Positions 33,401 through 46,200 of a stretch of DNA of 64,000 nt are shown one piece after another. How positions within the stretch are numbered: position 1 is the first letter of the stretch; each line of letters starts with the position of its first letter. The DNA is from Artocarpus heterophyllus (taxonomy: Eukaryota; Streptophyta; Magnoliopsida; Rosales; Moraceae), in contig CM046348.1 in assembly GCA_025403435.1 (NCBI GenBank), positions 13,045,000 through 13,108,999 of the forward strand, written 5' to 3'. The position numbers and the translations under genes are program-made. The notes beneath the pieces are model-generated. The model saw only the letters and a list, made by a program, of their open reading frames with translations, was not told the origin of the DNA and searched no databases.

Positions 33401-33680
33401 AGATAAGAACTAAGGAAGTAACTTGACTTTATTATTTTGCTTCAGGACCCAAAAAAGGAAAAAGGAGGCAGGCAGAGGCAACATCGTCGAAGACAGAACA
33501 GGAAATTTAAAAAGAAGGTATTTACATCATGCTGACATGATTGACGTACTTGTGGTTTTAAAGGTCACAATAGTTAAACCCCTTTGAAACGCGCAGAAAG
33601 TTGGACCTGATAGTAATATGGCGAAAACTAGGCCAACAGAAGAGAGCCCGGCCAAGAAAAGGCGTAAACAGGAGAAGTGA
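30457..33680 (+). CDS. C2H2 zinc-finger nuclear protein, five exons (243 aa)
   Basis: Exons 30457-30697, 31916-32124, 33210-33335, 33446-33517 and 33597-33680 join with GT/AG introns and matching phases to 243 codons plus TGA. The protein starts MIKRRFYKLEHG, followed by an acidic, serine-rich region (residues about 18-80). A single zinc finger has Cys129, Cys132, His146 and His152 (C-x2-C-x13-H-x5-H, U1/matrin-like spacing). Two basic patches suited to nuclear or nucleolar import lie at the C-terminus (QHRRRQNRKFKKK and AKKRRKQEK). The finger is split by intron 2, just before the last His. The family is plant-conserved in style, but I cannot assign a named orthologue. RNA or ribosome-biogenesis work is a guess from composition and the Site II promoter. 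The longer open frame from 30172 is 5' UTR plus intron read-through. Confidence 0.82.
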
Positions 33681-34194
33681 AGGATCTTATTTTGGTTGCT
33701 ATACAAGAATATACAAATGGGGAGAAATGAAAGAAGTGTTTACCAACTAGTGCGAAGTTGTGAATCCTCTAAAAGATTGTTTGTTTCCGGGATTGATGTG
33801 ACTTAAATGGTGACTTAAAAGTACTTCCTTCCTGCTTTTGAAGTTTTCTGCCCTTGTGGGTTTCTTCCTTCCAGATTGAGGTTGCTCCATGCTGGTATTT
33901 TGTTTTGCTTTATGCTGTTCCCTTGAATTGCACGATTTTGGTATTTAATTTTGATTCCTTGTCTTGACTTCAACCATTTACTTGACATGAATCTGACAAG
34001 CCTCCTATCCGGTATCATTGATATGATGGTTTCTCTATTAGAAAAGACTACGCACATGCGGGCATATGGAAGAAAGAAAAGATTGAAAAAAGAAGGAATA
34101 ATTTATATATGACCTAATTTGTCTAAAAGGTTCAATGGTCGCCGGAGCCTATTGCACCAATAAATCAATCGACCTATTAAATGCAAGTCTAGTA
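33681..34194. other. 3' flank of the zinc-finger gene
   Basis: Likely 3' UTR followed by intergenic DNA. No further frame resembles a gene. Confidence 0.5.
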
Positions 34195-34953
34195 GGGCGT
34201 GTTTAGCATGCCAAGATCATATCGGAGTTAGGATAAATAATCTTAATCCCTAGTTGGGTGACAGTTTTTGACCAGATAGATTATCTGTTGGCCCAAAAGA
34301 AAAAAAAAAAACGTCCAACTTTTATGGGATTATTAATCTTGCAAAAAACCTAATCCTTGGATTCGACTGTTTTTATTTGCTAACCCGAGTCCCTTGCCAC
34401 CACCCCACCCACCTGCCAACAGTCTGTCAACCCACTAGACCGCAAAGCTTAGTTGCTGCTTGCTGCCCAACTAAATTTGCTGCCACTGCTTCCGCGTGCT
34501 TGAGGTCATTGTTGCCACGCGGTGAGAGGTGGTTGTTACGCCGCCCTTAAAAGGATGATATACCACTCTTTCCTAGTGCCTGAGGTCACCATTTTGCCGC
34601 CGCCCCAACCGGAGTTCTACCGTCGTCACACGACTCCTGCAAATTTATTGGAGCCTTACCCTTCAAAGTTCAAAGAGATTTTGCAGGAAAGTAGAATACG
34701 AGGGGAAGTGAAATGGACGTTCATTATAGGAGTTTTGTCACCAGAAAAATTCATCGACAGGTTATTTAAACTAATTTTATTTCTCTAGTTTCTACTTGCT
34801 TGATAAAGTTGATTTAAATAATTATATTCAATTTAGTCTAGTGTAGTGATGCACCAAAGATGTTGGACAGGATTCAACATAATCCTCTCGAATCCAATTC
34901 ATTCCTATACGGATCCCAGATTGCACCCACTCCAACATGCCAAACATGATCTT
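34195..34953. mobile_element. Possible non-autonomous DNA transposon (~760 bp)
   Basis: The left end GGGCGTGTTTAGCATGCC and the reverse complement of the right end (GATCATGTTTGGCATGTTGG) resemble each other and the ends of the element at 36862. A TA flanks each side. The GC-rich middle (34370-34720) includes an 88-codon plus frame with no recognisable homology. This could be a captured fragment or chance. Confidence 0.4.
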
Positions 34954-35848
34954 TAGTCATTGTGAGATTATTCTGGATTGGTGGGGCTTAATTACAAAAT
35001 AATTGTTTGTTACCGTTTCTTACCAATTTTTTTCTTTTTACCTTTTTCAAGCAGATATAAGAGAGACTTACATTCCTCATTCATTCCTTCTTGCTTTTAG
35101 ATGATCTGGACAGCTAGAAGTTTGTGTTATTGCAGCAGCTTAAAACCGCAATTGACGTATTGGATTTAGAATGAGATAAATATTGAAGATCTCTCAAGGC
35201 TGCTTAAATCACAGGGCCGTAGCTTGAACTCTTTTTTTTTTTTTTTTTTTTTTGATATAATGCGGGATCAAACCCGGACTTGCCTAAACTTAAGCCCTAC
35301 TACACTTTATCCCATGCGTCGCTTGCATGGTGCATTCATAAATCCAGAATCTCGGATAAGCAAACTGACCGTTCTGGCTTCTATTTCTTATGTGTTTACT
35401 CAGGAATCCTATTGGGACAAATTCTTATATTCTCAGCCCCTCATTGTAATAGGACATCGGTCGTTCTTTTACTGAAGGTAGCTTCAAGTTCAACCTTTTT
35501 CATCGTGAACATAAAACACCAAAAGACAAGCACATAGCTAAGGACAAGGTAGAAACTAAAGGCAGTAAAATGTCCCATGACTACAGAGTTTAGTAGTACT
35601 GTTGACAGCAGATAGTACAAAATGAGATGGACTCCTAACAAAATTAAAGAAGAAAAAAGGGGATCCAAACTGTGGCTTGATCTAGCAATCAGATCAGGAG
35701 TTTTAGAACTTGAGACCCCAAACAATCAAGTTATGCCAAATCTTCTCTGAAGCTTTGGCTGGAGCTTTGGTGAAAGAGGAAAGCGTGATATGTACCTTGA
35801 GAGAAAATTTTAAGTCAGAGGAGTCCAAGGACTCTTTTTGTTCGAAAG
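34954..35848. other. Intergenic DNA between convergent genes
   Basis: Contains a 22-bp T run at about 35231-35252 next to GGGATCAAACCCGGAC, and otherwise nothing recognisable. Part of the right side is probably the 3' UTR of ASF1. Confidence 0.5.
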
Positions 35849-38800
35849 TCAAGGTCCAAGCTGCCCAGAATCATAATCAGGTGAAGCAGCTGGTTCTCCA
35901 TTTTCATCTGAATCAGCAGGCTGATCAGACGGAGGGGGTTGCTCTCCACCTTCACCGTTCTCTGGATGGAAATTGATGGGGAACTTTGTGACTCTTGGTT
36001 TATCGGATAAAATGTTCCTTTGGACCCGATCAATAAGGACCTTTGGAGGAGGTTCTTCCCTTAACTGTTCATCATCATAGTCATTATTGACATAGTAGCC
36101 CACTCGGACAAATTCCTGACCAAGATAAGAGCAGGTCAGCAGAAGTACTGTGACACCCATAATGTCTTCTTCACGAATCTTGGACGGGTCTGGAGGGTCT
36201 GCCTGCAAAAAAAAATTTACAACAACAAATGACATTATAGCCGAAACACATTTCTCCTTGCATGAGAAACAAATGTAAAGAGATGTCACAAGATTATTGC
36301 AGCATACCTGTAATACAAAACGATAATTACCAACATTCACCGGACCAACAAGTACACTCTCCAGTAGTTGGTCATAAGTCTCATCCTCTGCAGACCCTAC
36401 GTAAATAAGCTTCCACTCCAAATCTGTTCCGGACAACAGTTCAGATTTATAACACTAATATGCAGTTACACAGAAGGAACATGGCAAACAGATCAAATGT
36501 TCAAGCGAAATGGTTTATTTTAAATCTATTAATTGTTCAAGTCATGCATGACAAACGCAACCAGAACCCAATAACAAAATCTATCTAGTGAACTTCCAGA
36601 GTAGGCCAAAGAATTGAGAAGCTAGCAAGAAGATTATATATTTGAAATAAAACATGATTCAGTTCAGGCTCTTCAAAGGTTTTTCCTTTCATTTTTGCTT
36701 TTTTCCCTTTTGAAATAATCACAGCTTCTTCAAAGTTGGTTAAAGAACTAAGGACCTTATTAAACAATTGAAAAAAAAAAAATCATTGTAGGAAACAAAC
36801 AGTTAAATTTTAAATACTGATCTCTTGTATATGAGCAATTGGTGAGTGGCAAATTCTACTAGGGCATGTTTGGTGTGCATGACTAGGGAGGATCAGATTG
36901 GATTAAATCTTAAGACTTTTGTTTGGTGAAAAACTTTAAAGGATTGGATTGGATAAGCTCTTATCCAATCCATGCTTGAATCTGCTTGGAGGGGATTAGG
37001 CAATCTCTTGCTAAAGCATGAGATTAAATATAACCTTCGTACATTGTATAATTTTTAAGGATCTATTTGCAAAAACATATAAAAATTTTGGGTCAAATTA
37101 TGATATTTCAAAAAAATGAGAGATCAAAATATAATTTCATGTGACGGAAATAGATTTAATAGTTATATTTTTGCCCCTTTGATTTTAAAAAATTACAATT
37201 TGACCCAAATTTTGACTTTTTTTTTACAAGAAGGCCCCTATCTTAATAATACAATACCAAACATGGGATTGAATTAGCTAAAATTTTATCCTATCCATTC
37301 CAATATAATCCAATCTAATCTAATCCTATAAGACTATCCTATCCAATGCACCAAACGGGTCCGTAGCATATAAACAAATGATTCTTACGTGACATCAAAA
37401 TGGGCTTTAACTGTTATAGTTCCCACCTTAGAAAATTGGACCCAGAAAAAACTTTCAATTACAATGACCTTTTAGATCACAAACAGACTGAATTGTCATC
37501 TCCAAAAATCAAGCGAACAAGGATAACAAAAGGAACTCTGAAAAAAAATGACATTTACGTAACAATAATCAAATGCAAACACTTGAATGAAGAACAAGAA
37601 AATCTTACATCATTCACCTTTTCCTTTCCCTTTTTAAGGTGCAAAATCCAAGATTACCGAACTAAATAAGTTGATTGCAAGAAATTATTGGGAGCAATCA
37701 GGGGGAAATTATAAAGTATAATAACACACACAGTTTGACCAGGTGAAGCTCTTTCAACCGAAAGCCTCAGTCCTAACAATTATGCAAATGGTTCCATTAA
37801 AACAAAAAAAAAAAAAGGAAAACAAAGGGGATAAAGAAACACACATACAAATACACAAGTACTTTTTAAAGGCAGAGCTAGGCATTGCTCAAACCTTCCC
37901 GACTCCAAAGAACAACAGAATAAATTTCCAGATCAAGATTGCTCATATAAACTATACATCGATCAATTTCGTTATATTTTACACATGAGGACGGATGGAA
38001 ATAGGTCCATCAGCAAGACAACAGTTGATGAGTCTCCATTATAAAAAATAGTTCATCCAACAATGGTATGCCTTATGTAGAAGGAATGAAGCCCTAAATT
38101 TCAAGGTGCCCTTCAATAGGGTAATTGTGTAGAAATACGAACTTCAGTTGTTACTACATGGAAACCAGACAAAAAATCAAATTCATTGGAAACTCATTAA
38201 ATAATAAAAAAAAATTATTGTTCAAAGATGAGTAGCATCTCAATGTTATTTTGATTTCTAGGCTTAAAATCATTACCAAAGTACAAACATAGAGTCCTCA
38301 TAGTTTCTTAACTAAAATTGTGAAAGGATGAACTATCTGAAAGCCTTTCATTACAAGAGTTCAAACATTATTGACTGGCTTGTAGTCAGACAATTGGACG
38401 AAAGTAGCAAATGAAAGAATTGTAGAAAAATTGATTTCTTTTTAACTCGAGAAATACACTCAAGTATGTCTTCCAGCCAGAAAGGCTTAACATTATCAGC
38501 TAAAGCATAATGTTTTAGTGTGTGGGCTGCAACATTCGCGGAACGACGAATGGCAACACAAAGAACCACCCCCAAACACACTTAACAGAAAGGAGATATC
38601 CTCCATCGCAGGTCATTCAGGAGCTATGTTTTCCACACTGTTTACACAACGCACTGCCTGAAAGCAAATAGCATCAATCTCGACAATCCAAACCCGAAGA
38701 CCAGCCTCGGCGCCAAAATGCAGCTCCTCCTGATACCCTTTTCAACACAGCAAACCACATCTCTCTCTCTCTCTCTCTCTACATGGATAGTAGAGTCATT

Positions 38801-39174
38801 TAAGTTTGTTTCCTTTTCAAGTTGTTGAATTCTTGATTACGAAATCGTATGTACGATGAAACGAACTTTAAATTCCTAATTTGCGACAATTAATTCAAGG
38901 AAAAAAAAAAGAAGCCACTAAAATGAACAAAATTGATAAGCACATGCAATATTTTCCTAAACCGCAAAATAGTGAAATGCATTTGATTTTTCTCCTAAAC
39001 CTTAACTGAAACTCATCAAAATTTCAGAAACCAAAAAAAAAAAAAGGGAAGGGGAAGAAGATTACCGTCTTTCAAAGGAGTCAAGCACTCGTAGGAGATC
39101 TCGAACTGGAAAGGGGTCACAAACGACGCCGGATTATCAAGGACCGTCACGTTTGTTATGCTCACAGCACTCAT
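35849..39174 (-). CDS. ASF1: Histone chaperone ASF1, three exons (192 aa)
   Basis: ASF1 binds the H3-H4 dimer in the nucleus and passes it to CAF-1 or HIRA during replication-coupled and replication-independent nucleosome assembly. Exons are 39174-39066, 36423-36308 and 36202-35849, with GT/AG introns in matching phases. The protein starts MSAVSITNVTVLDNPASF and has the full Ig-like core. The H3-H4 contact residues fall at the canonical numbers Asp54, Val94 and Arg108, and the GYYVNNDYD and NILSDKPRVTKF motifs are present. A short acidic, Pro/Gly-rich tail ends GQLGP. The length fits plant ASF1 proteins (about 190-220). Intron 1 (2.6 kb) carries a MITE-like element at 36862-37363. LIG6 ends 1.1 kb upstream on the same strand. 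Confidence 0.96.
36862..37363. mobile_element. MITE-like element in ASF1 intron 1 (~500 bp)
   Basis: The ends GGGCATGTTTGGTGTGCAT and ATGCACCAAACGGGTCC are imperfect inverted repeats. The similarity extends inward through GGATTGGATTA/TAATCCAATC words. TA flanks both sides (36860-36861, 37364-37365). There is no coding capacity. Confidence 0.7.
38761..38781. repeat. (CT)n microsatellite in ASF1 intron 1
   Basis: A perfect CT dinucleotide run of about 20 bp. Confidence 0.9.
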
Positions 39175-40271
39175 TCTTTTTTTCTTCCGAATTTAACGAA
39201 CAAGTAATAAATTCTCTGCTTCCATAAAGTTTTTCCTAGGTACGATAATTGAAACCCTAAATTCCAACAACTTCATCGAGAACTCAGAAGAAGCTCCAAC
39301 AATCTGAATTCTCAACAACGGATAACCTACAAACTCAAAAGCGTTTCCAGGAAACAAGTTTCTGTTTTTTTTTTTTTTAATATTGAATTTCACTTCTTTT
39401 TTTTTTTTTTTAATCTTGGTGAATTCCCAACCCAAGAGGGTTTCTCTTCTTTTTTTTTTTTGGGAGGAAAAAATAAAAGAAGTTTAAAATTGGGTCACCG
39501 GGAAATTATGGAGGGACACCGGCGCTAGCCGGTTGCGAGATTTGGCGGGAGTTTTGGATGGTACGAAAACGGTCAGTAATCAATTGGTTTACGGTCCTTA
39601 TTAGGGAAAGTTAAAAATGTAAAATGACCATTTTTAAACTAGAAAGATTTCTTTCAAAACCCTATTAAAAAATGAAGACAATTCAAAAATTGTAAAAAGC
39701 ATATTTTAAGCAATAAGAAAATCAAGAGTTTGAACCGGTGAACGTTATGTTATGCGAAAATTCTATTTTTGCAAGGAGATTATATTAGACTGTAGTAAAA
39801 AAATTGAACTACACCAAAATTTGTTTTAGATTGAAAGAATGAAAGAATCAGCACATTCAACAGACAGCAATAGGGCTCAATATGTAGAAGTAGAGAAATA
39901 CATTTTATGTGGAAGCTAAAATAGGACAACATTTGACTAGCATATCTTCCCGGCGATATCAAAGGATGCTACTTCTAGAGAGTTAGAATTCAAATATACC
40001 ATTTTTATGAAACATTAAGCTTAATGTTTACAGTAAAAGGGTACAGATGAAACACTAGACTTTAAAAATGGGATACAGCCCAATTTACAAGGGTACAAAA
40101 AGATGACAATCAAAGGGGTAAAAAACCCAATTTTCAAAAAATCAGCGGTTAAACCGCAAATTCCTTCTATATACATTCCAAAATTTATATACGCTCCCCC
40201 CTTATAGTGTGTACATTTGGAAACTTCCTACCTAATAAAAACATGTAGATTATATGATTATAAGTTATAAC
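39175..40271. promoter_or_regulatory. ASF1 upstream region / LIG6 3' flank
   Basis: Same-strand spacer between the LIG6 stop (40272) and the ASF1 start (39174). It has T-rich tracts at 39367-39460 and an E2F-type word (39541-39548, listed separately). No additional gene was seen. Confidence 0.5.
39541..39548 (+). promoter_or_regulatory. E2F-type site upstream of ASF1
   Basis: TTTGGCGG matches the plant E2F consensus TTTSSCGS. It lies 367 bp upstream of the ASF1 ATG. Plant ASF1 genes are known E2F targets, which makes the match more credible, but it is an 8-bp motif. Confidence 0.5.
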
Positions 40272-43200
40272 TCAATCTTCAGCTGTTACATCCATTTTCC
40301 GAGTCTGGGAATGAAACATCTCGGCTATATCTGCGCCGGTGCTACATTCTTCAGGCTTTCTATCAGACACGGAGCGAATAAACCTTGGGAATCTGATTGA
40401 AATGCCACGAGAAGGATGAACTAGACCGATGGCAGCCTCATGAACAGGAGATACCGTAAAATCCGCACCTCTTATTTCCCACACCAGTTCCGGCGAGAAC
40501 CACATATCAGGCACCTCACCCGTTCTATAATAAGGTGGCTTTTTGGACAAGATCTTGTCCCCAGAGAAGAAACTTTTCATCTGCGGCTCAACAAAAGATT
40601 ACCCTTGCTAACATGTAATTAAAATGTTGATAAATAATTACACCATCATTACAGATCAACTATCTTGAGAGAAAATTACAAGGTCTGAACGTAAAACTTA
40701 AGAACAAAACAGTAATTCACATGCTAGAGACAACCTTCAACCCAAAGGGGTAAAAAAAAAAAAAGAAAGAAGAAAAAACAGTAGTTCAAATGCTAGAGAT
40801 AAACCCTTCAACAAGAATGTAGGAGTCAACATGATCTTCCACAAGTTCTATTGTATTTCTGGCCCCGAACATGATTTATTTAATTTGGGTTGGGAAATAA
40901 CTTTACAACACAACGTAGTTGAGCTTTATCCAAGAGAAAAAAAAAAAAGATTTGACTACATTTATCCTTTCCCGGACAACTTATGGTCCAAAAAGTAGTT
41001 TCTAACAACGAGCTGGTAAGGAACCTAAGAATCAGAAACCTTTTTTTGTTAACATTAATGGTATTATCGCATTCCTTTTGTTATGCGAAAATCTAGATAT
41101 AACATGATAAAGAGGGGAGAAATTCAGAATCATTGTCTCTGTAAATTTGGACATTTCAGTTGAAGACAACAGCACTAAAGGTGTCCACTGGCATTCAGCA
41201 TTTGTTACCACTTGCATATAAAACATATACATATATATATTTAAAATTTAGAAATTAAAAAATTTTAAAATGAAAAATAAAAAAATGAACACTCTACTTA
41301 GTTTCACATATTCAAGAATACCAAAGAGAGGTAGCTTCAAAGCACGCGTAAATTAGTCACCATATACTTAACATGGCTAAAAGACAAATGCCTCTATACA
41401 TGACACAACCACTTTACCTCTGTATAGAAAGAATCCGAGAATCCAGACATTACGCGGCAAACACTCTGGAATTCCTCAGTATCAGGGTTGTAACAAGCCA
41501 TGAGGAAAGGACTATACCTGCAATAGTAGGAAAGTCACATCAATTCACGACGTACCCAAAAAAAATTAAATTTTACCAAAAATAAATTAAGCATCTCGAG
41601 CTCATTACAATTGTAATGCTACACTTCTGTTTCAATTTGTATTTTCCTCTCCCTTTCCCAATGAAAAGAACACTTTTGTAGCTAACCATAACTGAAAAAC
41701 TACCACTAGTTCGTATTTATTTTAAAGACACAAAATCATGAAACACAATAACCTTGTCTCATTCACATGCCATTAAACTTTTGCACGTCACACAACTATT
41801 TCCATCGTATCAAACCATGACTTTTGACAGTTGTCAAAGTGACGATCTTTCCAAGTAAGTTGTTCATCCCATATGCAGAACTCATATCATACACCCTTAA
41901 ACGAGATGGTTTTTTCAAATTCTATAGAACGATTTACCATCCAGCTTTTCTTCCATTTCCATGCCAAGCGCCAATTGGGACTAAATCAAGCGAATCATTT
42001 AATCCTTCAACATAGTCTTTCTTGACCTGCAAAGAGATGATCATTTACTGCTTTTCTTATGCTTTCTCATACATAGTAGTTGGGTACAAAAAATTTATGA
42101 ATTGCATTTAACCTTGAGCCATGTGTCAGCACGCTTTGAAGGAGAATATCCAGCATCAACATCTAAAGATTTAACCATCATCCCTTCACAAGAGGAAAGG
42201 AATGCAGTTTCAAGGAAAGAGCTTATCTTATTTAACGTTGCCTCGCTGGTTGAATATGCATCTTCTGCTTCAACCTAAAAGCAAACAGGTTGTATAAACC
42301 ACCAATCAGTAAATTATAAGTTATAAGTTACATCAAAATGTTATCACGAAGCACTTACTGTCATTTCTTTTGCGTACTCGAGAAATCCTGACGTCTCATT
42401 AGAGAACAAATCTCTTAAGTCTGCATGAGGGACGGGGAGGATCAGGAAAGATACATATACATTTGAAGTGTGTGCATCTATAGATAACGATTTTGACATA
42501 GGATATGCAGATGCTTACGCTTTCGTCTGTGCCGTAGAGGAAAGCTTAAAAGCCTGTAAAAAATTTAGATTAGCTAACAGGAGGGGAACTTGTTCAAAAG
42601 TAGACAAAAACTGTTTGAAGATCATATTTCAGTAAGATTCAACAAAAAGACACGGTAACTTCATGTCATTCTTTTTTCAATATGATTTAATAATGACATC
42701 ACAAGATTATAAAGCTTTTTGGAATTATTAAAGATCTAGAACTGTAGTGACTAAGGCAGGCGGCAGACTCTTTCATTAAAGAAGGGGCCTAAGCACGGCA
42801 GATGCTGTACTCAAGAATGCTTGCAGATATTTTTGCAAGACTACAACAATAAAATACCTTGGGTCTTAGCAACAAAAAATAAAATAAAATAACATATAGG
42901 GAAACAAGAATGTCCCGGATTGTTCTGTAACTGCTAAATAAATATACATCATCACAGATACCGCGGTAACCATTATTCTTGTTATTTTCCTTTTTTTTTT
43001 TTTTATAATTCTTCACCAGCCTACAAGAATAAGTCAGAAAAGATGGCTTAATGCCGTTGAACATGCAACGTTTGATGCAGTCTGAGTATGCAGCAAACAC
43101 ATCCTTCCAATTCTATTCTACTATGAAATTCTTTTATTACTTAAGACATATTACGCATTTCTGATATATACTGACTCCAATCATGCTCTTAATATCAGAA

Positions 43201-46200
43201 AGCATCTTTATGGGTTCCTTTTCTTTTCTCAAGACAAAAGAATTACAAGTACAGACTGGAAAATGAAAGTTGTTCCCCAGTCCTCTTCAGTCTTGGAGAG
43301 ATAAGTACCAAAAAGAGACAGGGGAGTTGCAGTTTAGAATCCAAATACACTCATTTCAGAGATAGCATAATTTAGCAATCTAAAAAATGCATGCATAATA
43401 TGTACATTTAAATATAATCCAGCAAAAGTTAAAGAAATTACTGTTGGCCGTTAGAAAACATGATATCAAAGACAAATATGCAGATGTCAACCTGCATACA
43501 AATATAAGACAGAAAACAAATCAGAAAGTTCGACCAGTTTAAAAACGAAAAAATTCAGAAAAAAGAGCGGACTAGATGTTAATTAACATAGATGAAGGAC
43601 ACAAAGTACCAGTAATATCCATAACAAAGGACTTAACACTTATGCTATACATGTCCTCTCCTCTCTTCACACAACATGCAAGAAAAGTAGAAAGCCAAGT
43701 TTAGTTGGTTTTTTTTCCCCTTTTTTTTTCAGATACACTAAATAAGTTTGCAATCCAAAAAAATCACTTCTCTTCCACCTAGTAACATTAAAATACACGC
43801 ACACGTGTTCTAAATCAAATTCCAAGAAAAATTGCGTCTAAAATCTATACTAGATTATCGAATACTGTAAACAGGGATAATTTTCTGGAATTGATAAGAA
43901 AATGTATTGACTTTTCTCTCATAAGAGAGTATTTACACGGGTTCCTCATATAGGAGGAGATACAAGGGTTAAAAAGAGAAACTAAGGAAAAAATCAAAAT
44001 TAACTACCTAAAAATCAGTTGATTTGCTGTCTATTCTATCAAATCTTTTGTCTAATCTTTTTTCCCTTTTTATAAAGTTGACTTAACCAAAAAAAAAGAT
44101 ATTTACATAAATCACAAATCACAATCTCCTAAAAAATCTCTACTTTTCCACAAATACTCATCCCTGCTCTTACAGGACATCATCCTTACTTCATTTCTAG
44201 TCCTCTTTGCAACAGTACCCTAAAAAAAAAAAAACCAAAACCAAAAAAAAAAAAACAGAACTTCATAAACAAACACATAGGCATTTGATGCCGTGTTGTT
44301 GAAGAAACCACATGATATGATTTACCTTTATGCTATCCAATGTAATTGAGGCATCTTTGCTGCCTCTTCCCCGCGAAGAAAGTTCTTGAAAGGACATAAG
44401 CTTGCAGCCATTCTTCCTGTCAATTGCAACAACCTGAAACCAGAGAAAAACCTTAAGCATCGGAATCACGTGAACTTCCTCTCAGAAAATACAACTTAAG
44501 GGACAGAGCAGTTCATTCACATCCACAAAAGAAAAGAGCAAAAACAAGAAAGTGGGTACAAAAGTACATGTACATGAAATTGGTTAATATTCTATATCTG
44601 TGGTCCCATACGTTCTCACCTCTGCATCCAGTATGAAGGTTTCTATGTCAGGCTTACAAGATTCCTTAATTATATGGATAAGATCAGGGAATCTTGTGGT
44701 TGTTTCATCCCCATTTCGTGAAAACACACGAACAGATCCATCAGCTAACTTGTGAATTTGGGCACGCTGACCATCATATCTGGAATTGCAAGTAAAAATT
44801 GAAAAGAACAGAATAAACTGAGTTCAGATGTAATTCCAACCCACCCATCCACCCCCCAACCCAACACCCACAAAAAAAAAAAAGGATGATCAGCCAACTA
44901 ATTCTAAATCTAACATATCTGCAATTCCTTAACCATAATCCAGAATCATTCTACTCTAAGAATCTAAAATACTAAGAACATGAATTTCATTACCTGAGAA
45001 AAAAAATGCATGTTGATCACCGCAAATAACATATAATGCCGTAACTCAATTGGTCAAACAAATCAGAATCATATATCAGTAAAACAGATTAACAAGGATT
45101 TCACCATAATCACTTTTATAGATGATGCTGTACATTTTGATATGCCAAGATTATGAAGTATTTGATCGACTTGAATTAGTTATTGAGAGGAAACTTAAGC
45201 AAAAGAGGGAAAAAGAATTTAAAAATAAAATAGTAGGGCGATTGGATTGTTGGTTCAAATTGCCAGTTAGAACAAGAAACATTGCAACAATTCAAATTCT
45301 GTGAGGAAAAACATTGTAACAAAACATATACAAACTGCAATTCTCCAGGTGCGAACCGGTGAACCAAACTGTTGAAAATCCAGATTTTTTATTATTCCCC
45401 AGCTGTAGTTTAGCTGTTCTTTACCAGCTGTAATTAGTCAGCTATTCCTTATTTAATTGACTGAGAAAATCAGGTAATATATTTCCTGATATCCTCTTGA
45501 TCTGCTCAGCCAAGGAATTAGCTTTTATTTTCTGAAAATAAGGACAAAGATCTGCAACAGTCGTGTATATATATTTGGCCCTTGTATCATTCTAAGTCAA
45601 TGAAAAGAATTCCTATTCTTCATTCAAAAATCATTATGTTATCAAAGCTAGGCCTCTAAAGCCGTCCAGCAACATCCCCTCAATTCATTTTTTTTTTCAG
45701 TCAACACTTCTATTGTTCCATATCCTATGATAAAATACGGCATGGCAAGAGAACGAGAAAGCTCCACCTCCGAAGTCACCTCCAATCAAGAAATTTCAGT
45801 GGCAGGAAACAATGACGGGACGGACAACAACGGTTCTACCAATCACAAGTCACAAGTTGAATGGGCACAACTACTTACAGTGGTCTCAAGCCATTCTCAT
45901 GTTCATTCGAGGAAAAGACAAGGATGACCATCTCACAAGGTTGTTGGCTTCACCAGAAGAAAAAGACCCCAAGTACCGAACGTGGAAAGGACAGCATGGT
46001 GATGTCTTGGTTGATTAACTCTATGATCAATGACATCAGCGAAAATTTTCTCCTCTACAGTACTGCCAAAGCGATTTGGGATGCTACAAAAGAAACGTAC
46101 TCCAACAACGAAAACACCTCTGAACTATCTGGTGTGGAAACCATTCTCCATGATCTCTGACAAGGTGAATCTTCTATTACCCAATACTAGAATACTCTCA

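Noticed and set aside
35224..35300. A tRNA-derived SINE (poly-T next to GGGATCAAACCCGG)
   Set aside because: On the minus strand the box-B-like word lies only about 15 bp from the poly-A side and no box A at proper spacing was seen, so the SINE layout is not met.
40440..40622. Small plus-strand ORF over the last LIG6 exon
   Set aside because: Antisense shadow of the conserved ligase OB-fold exon.
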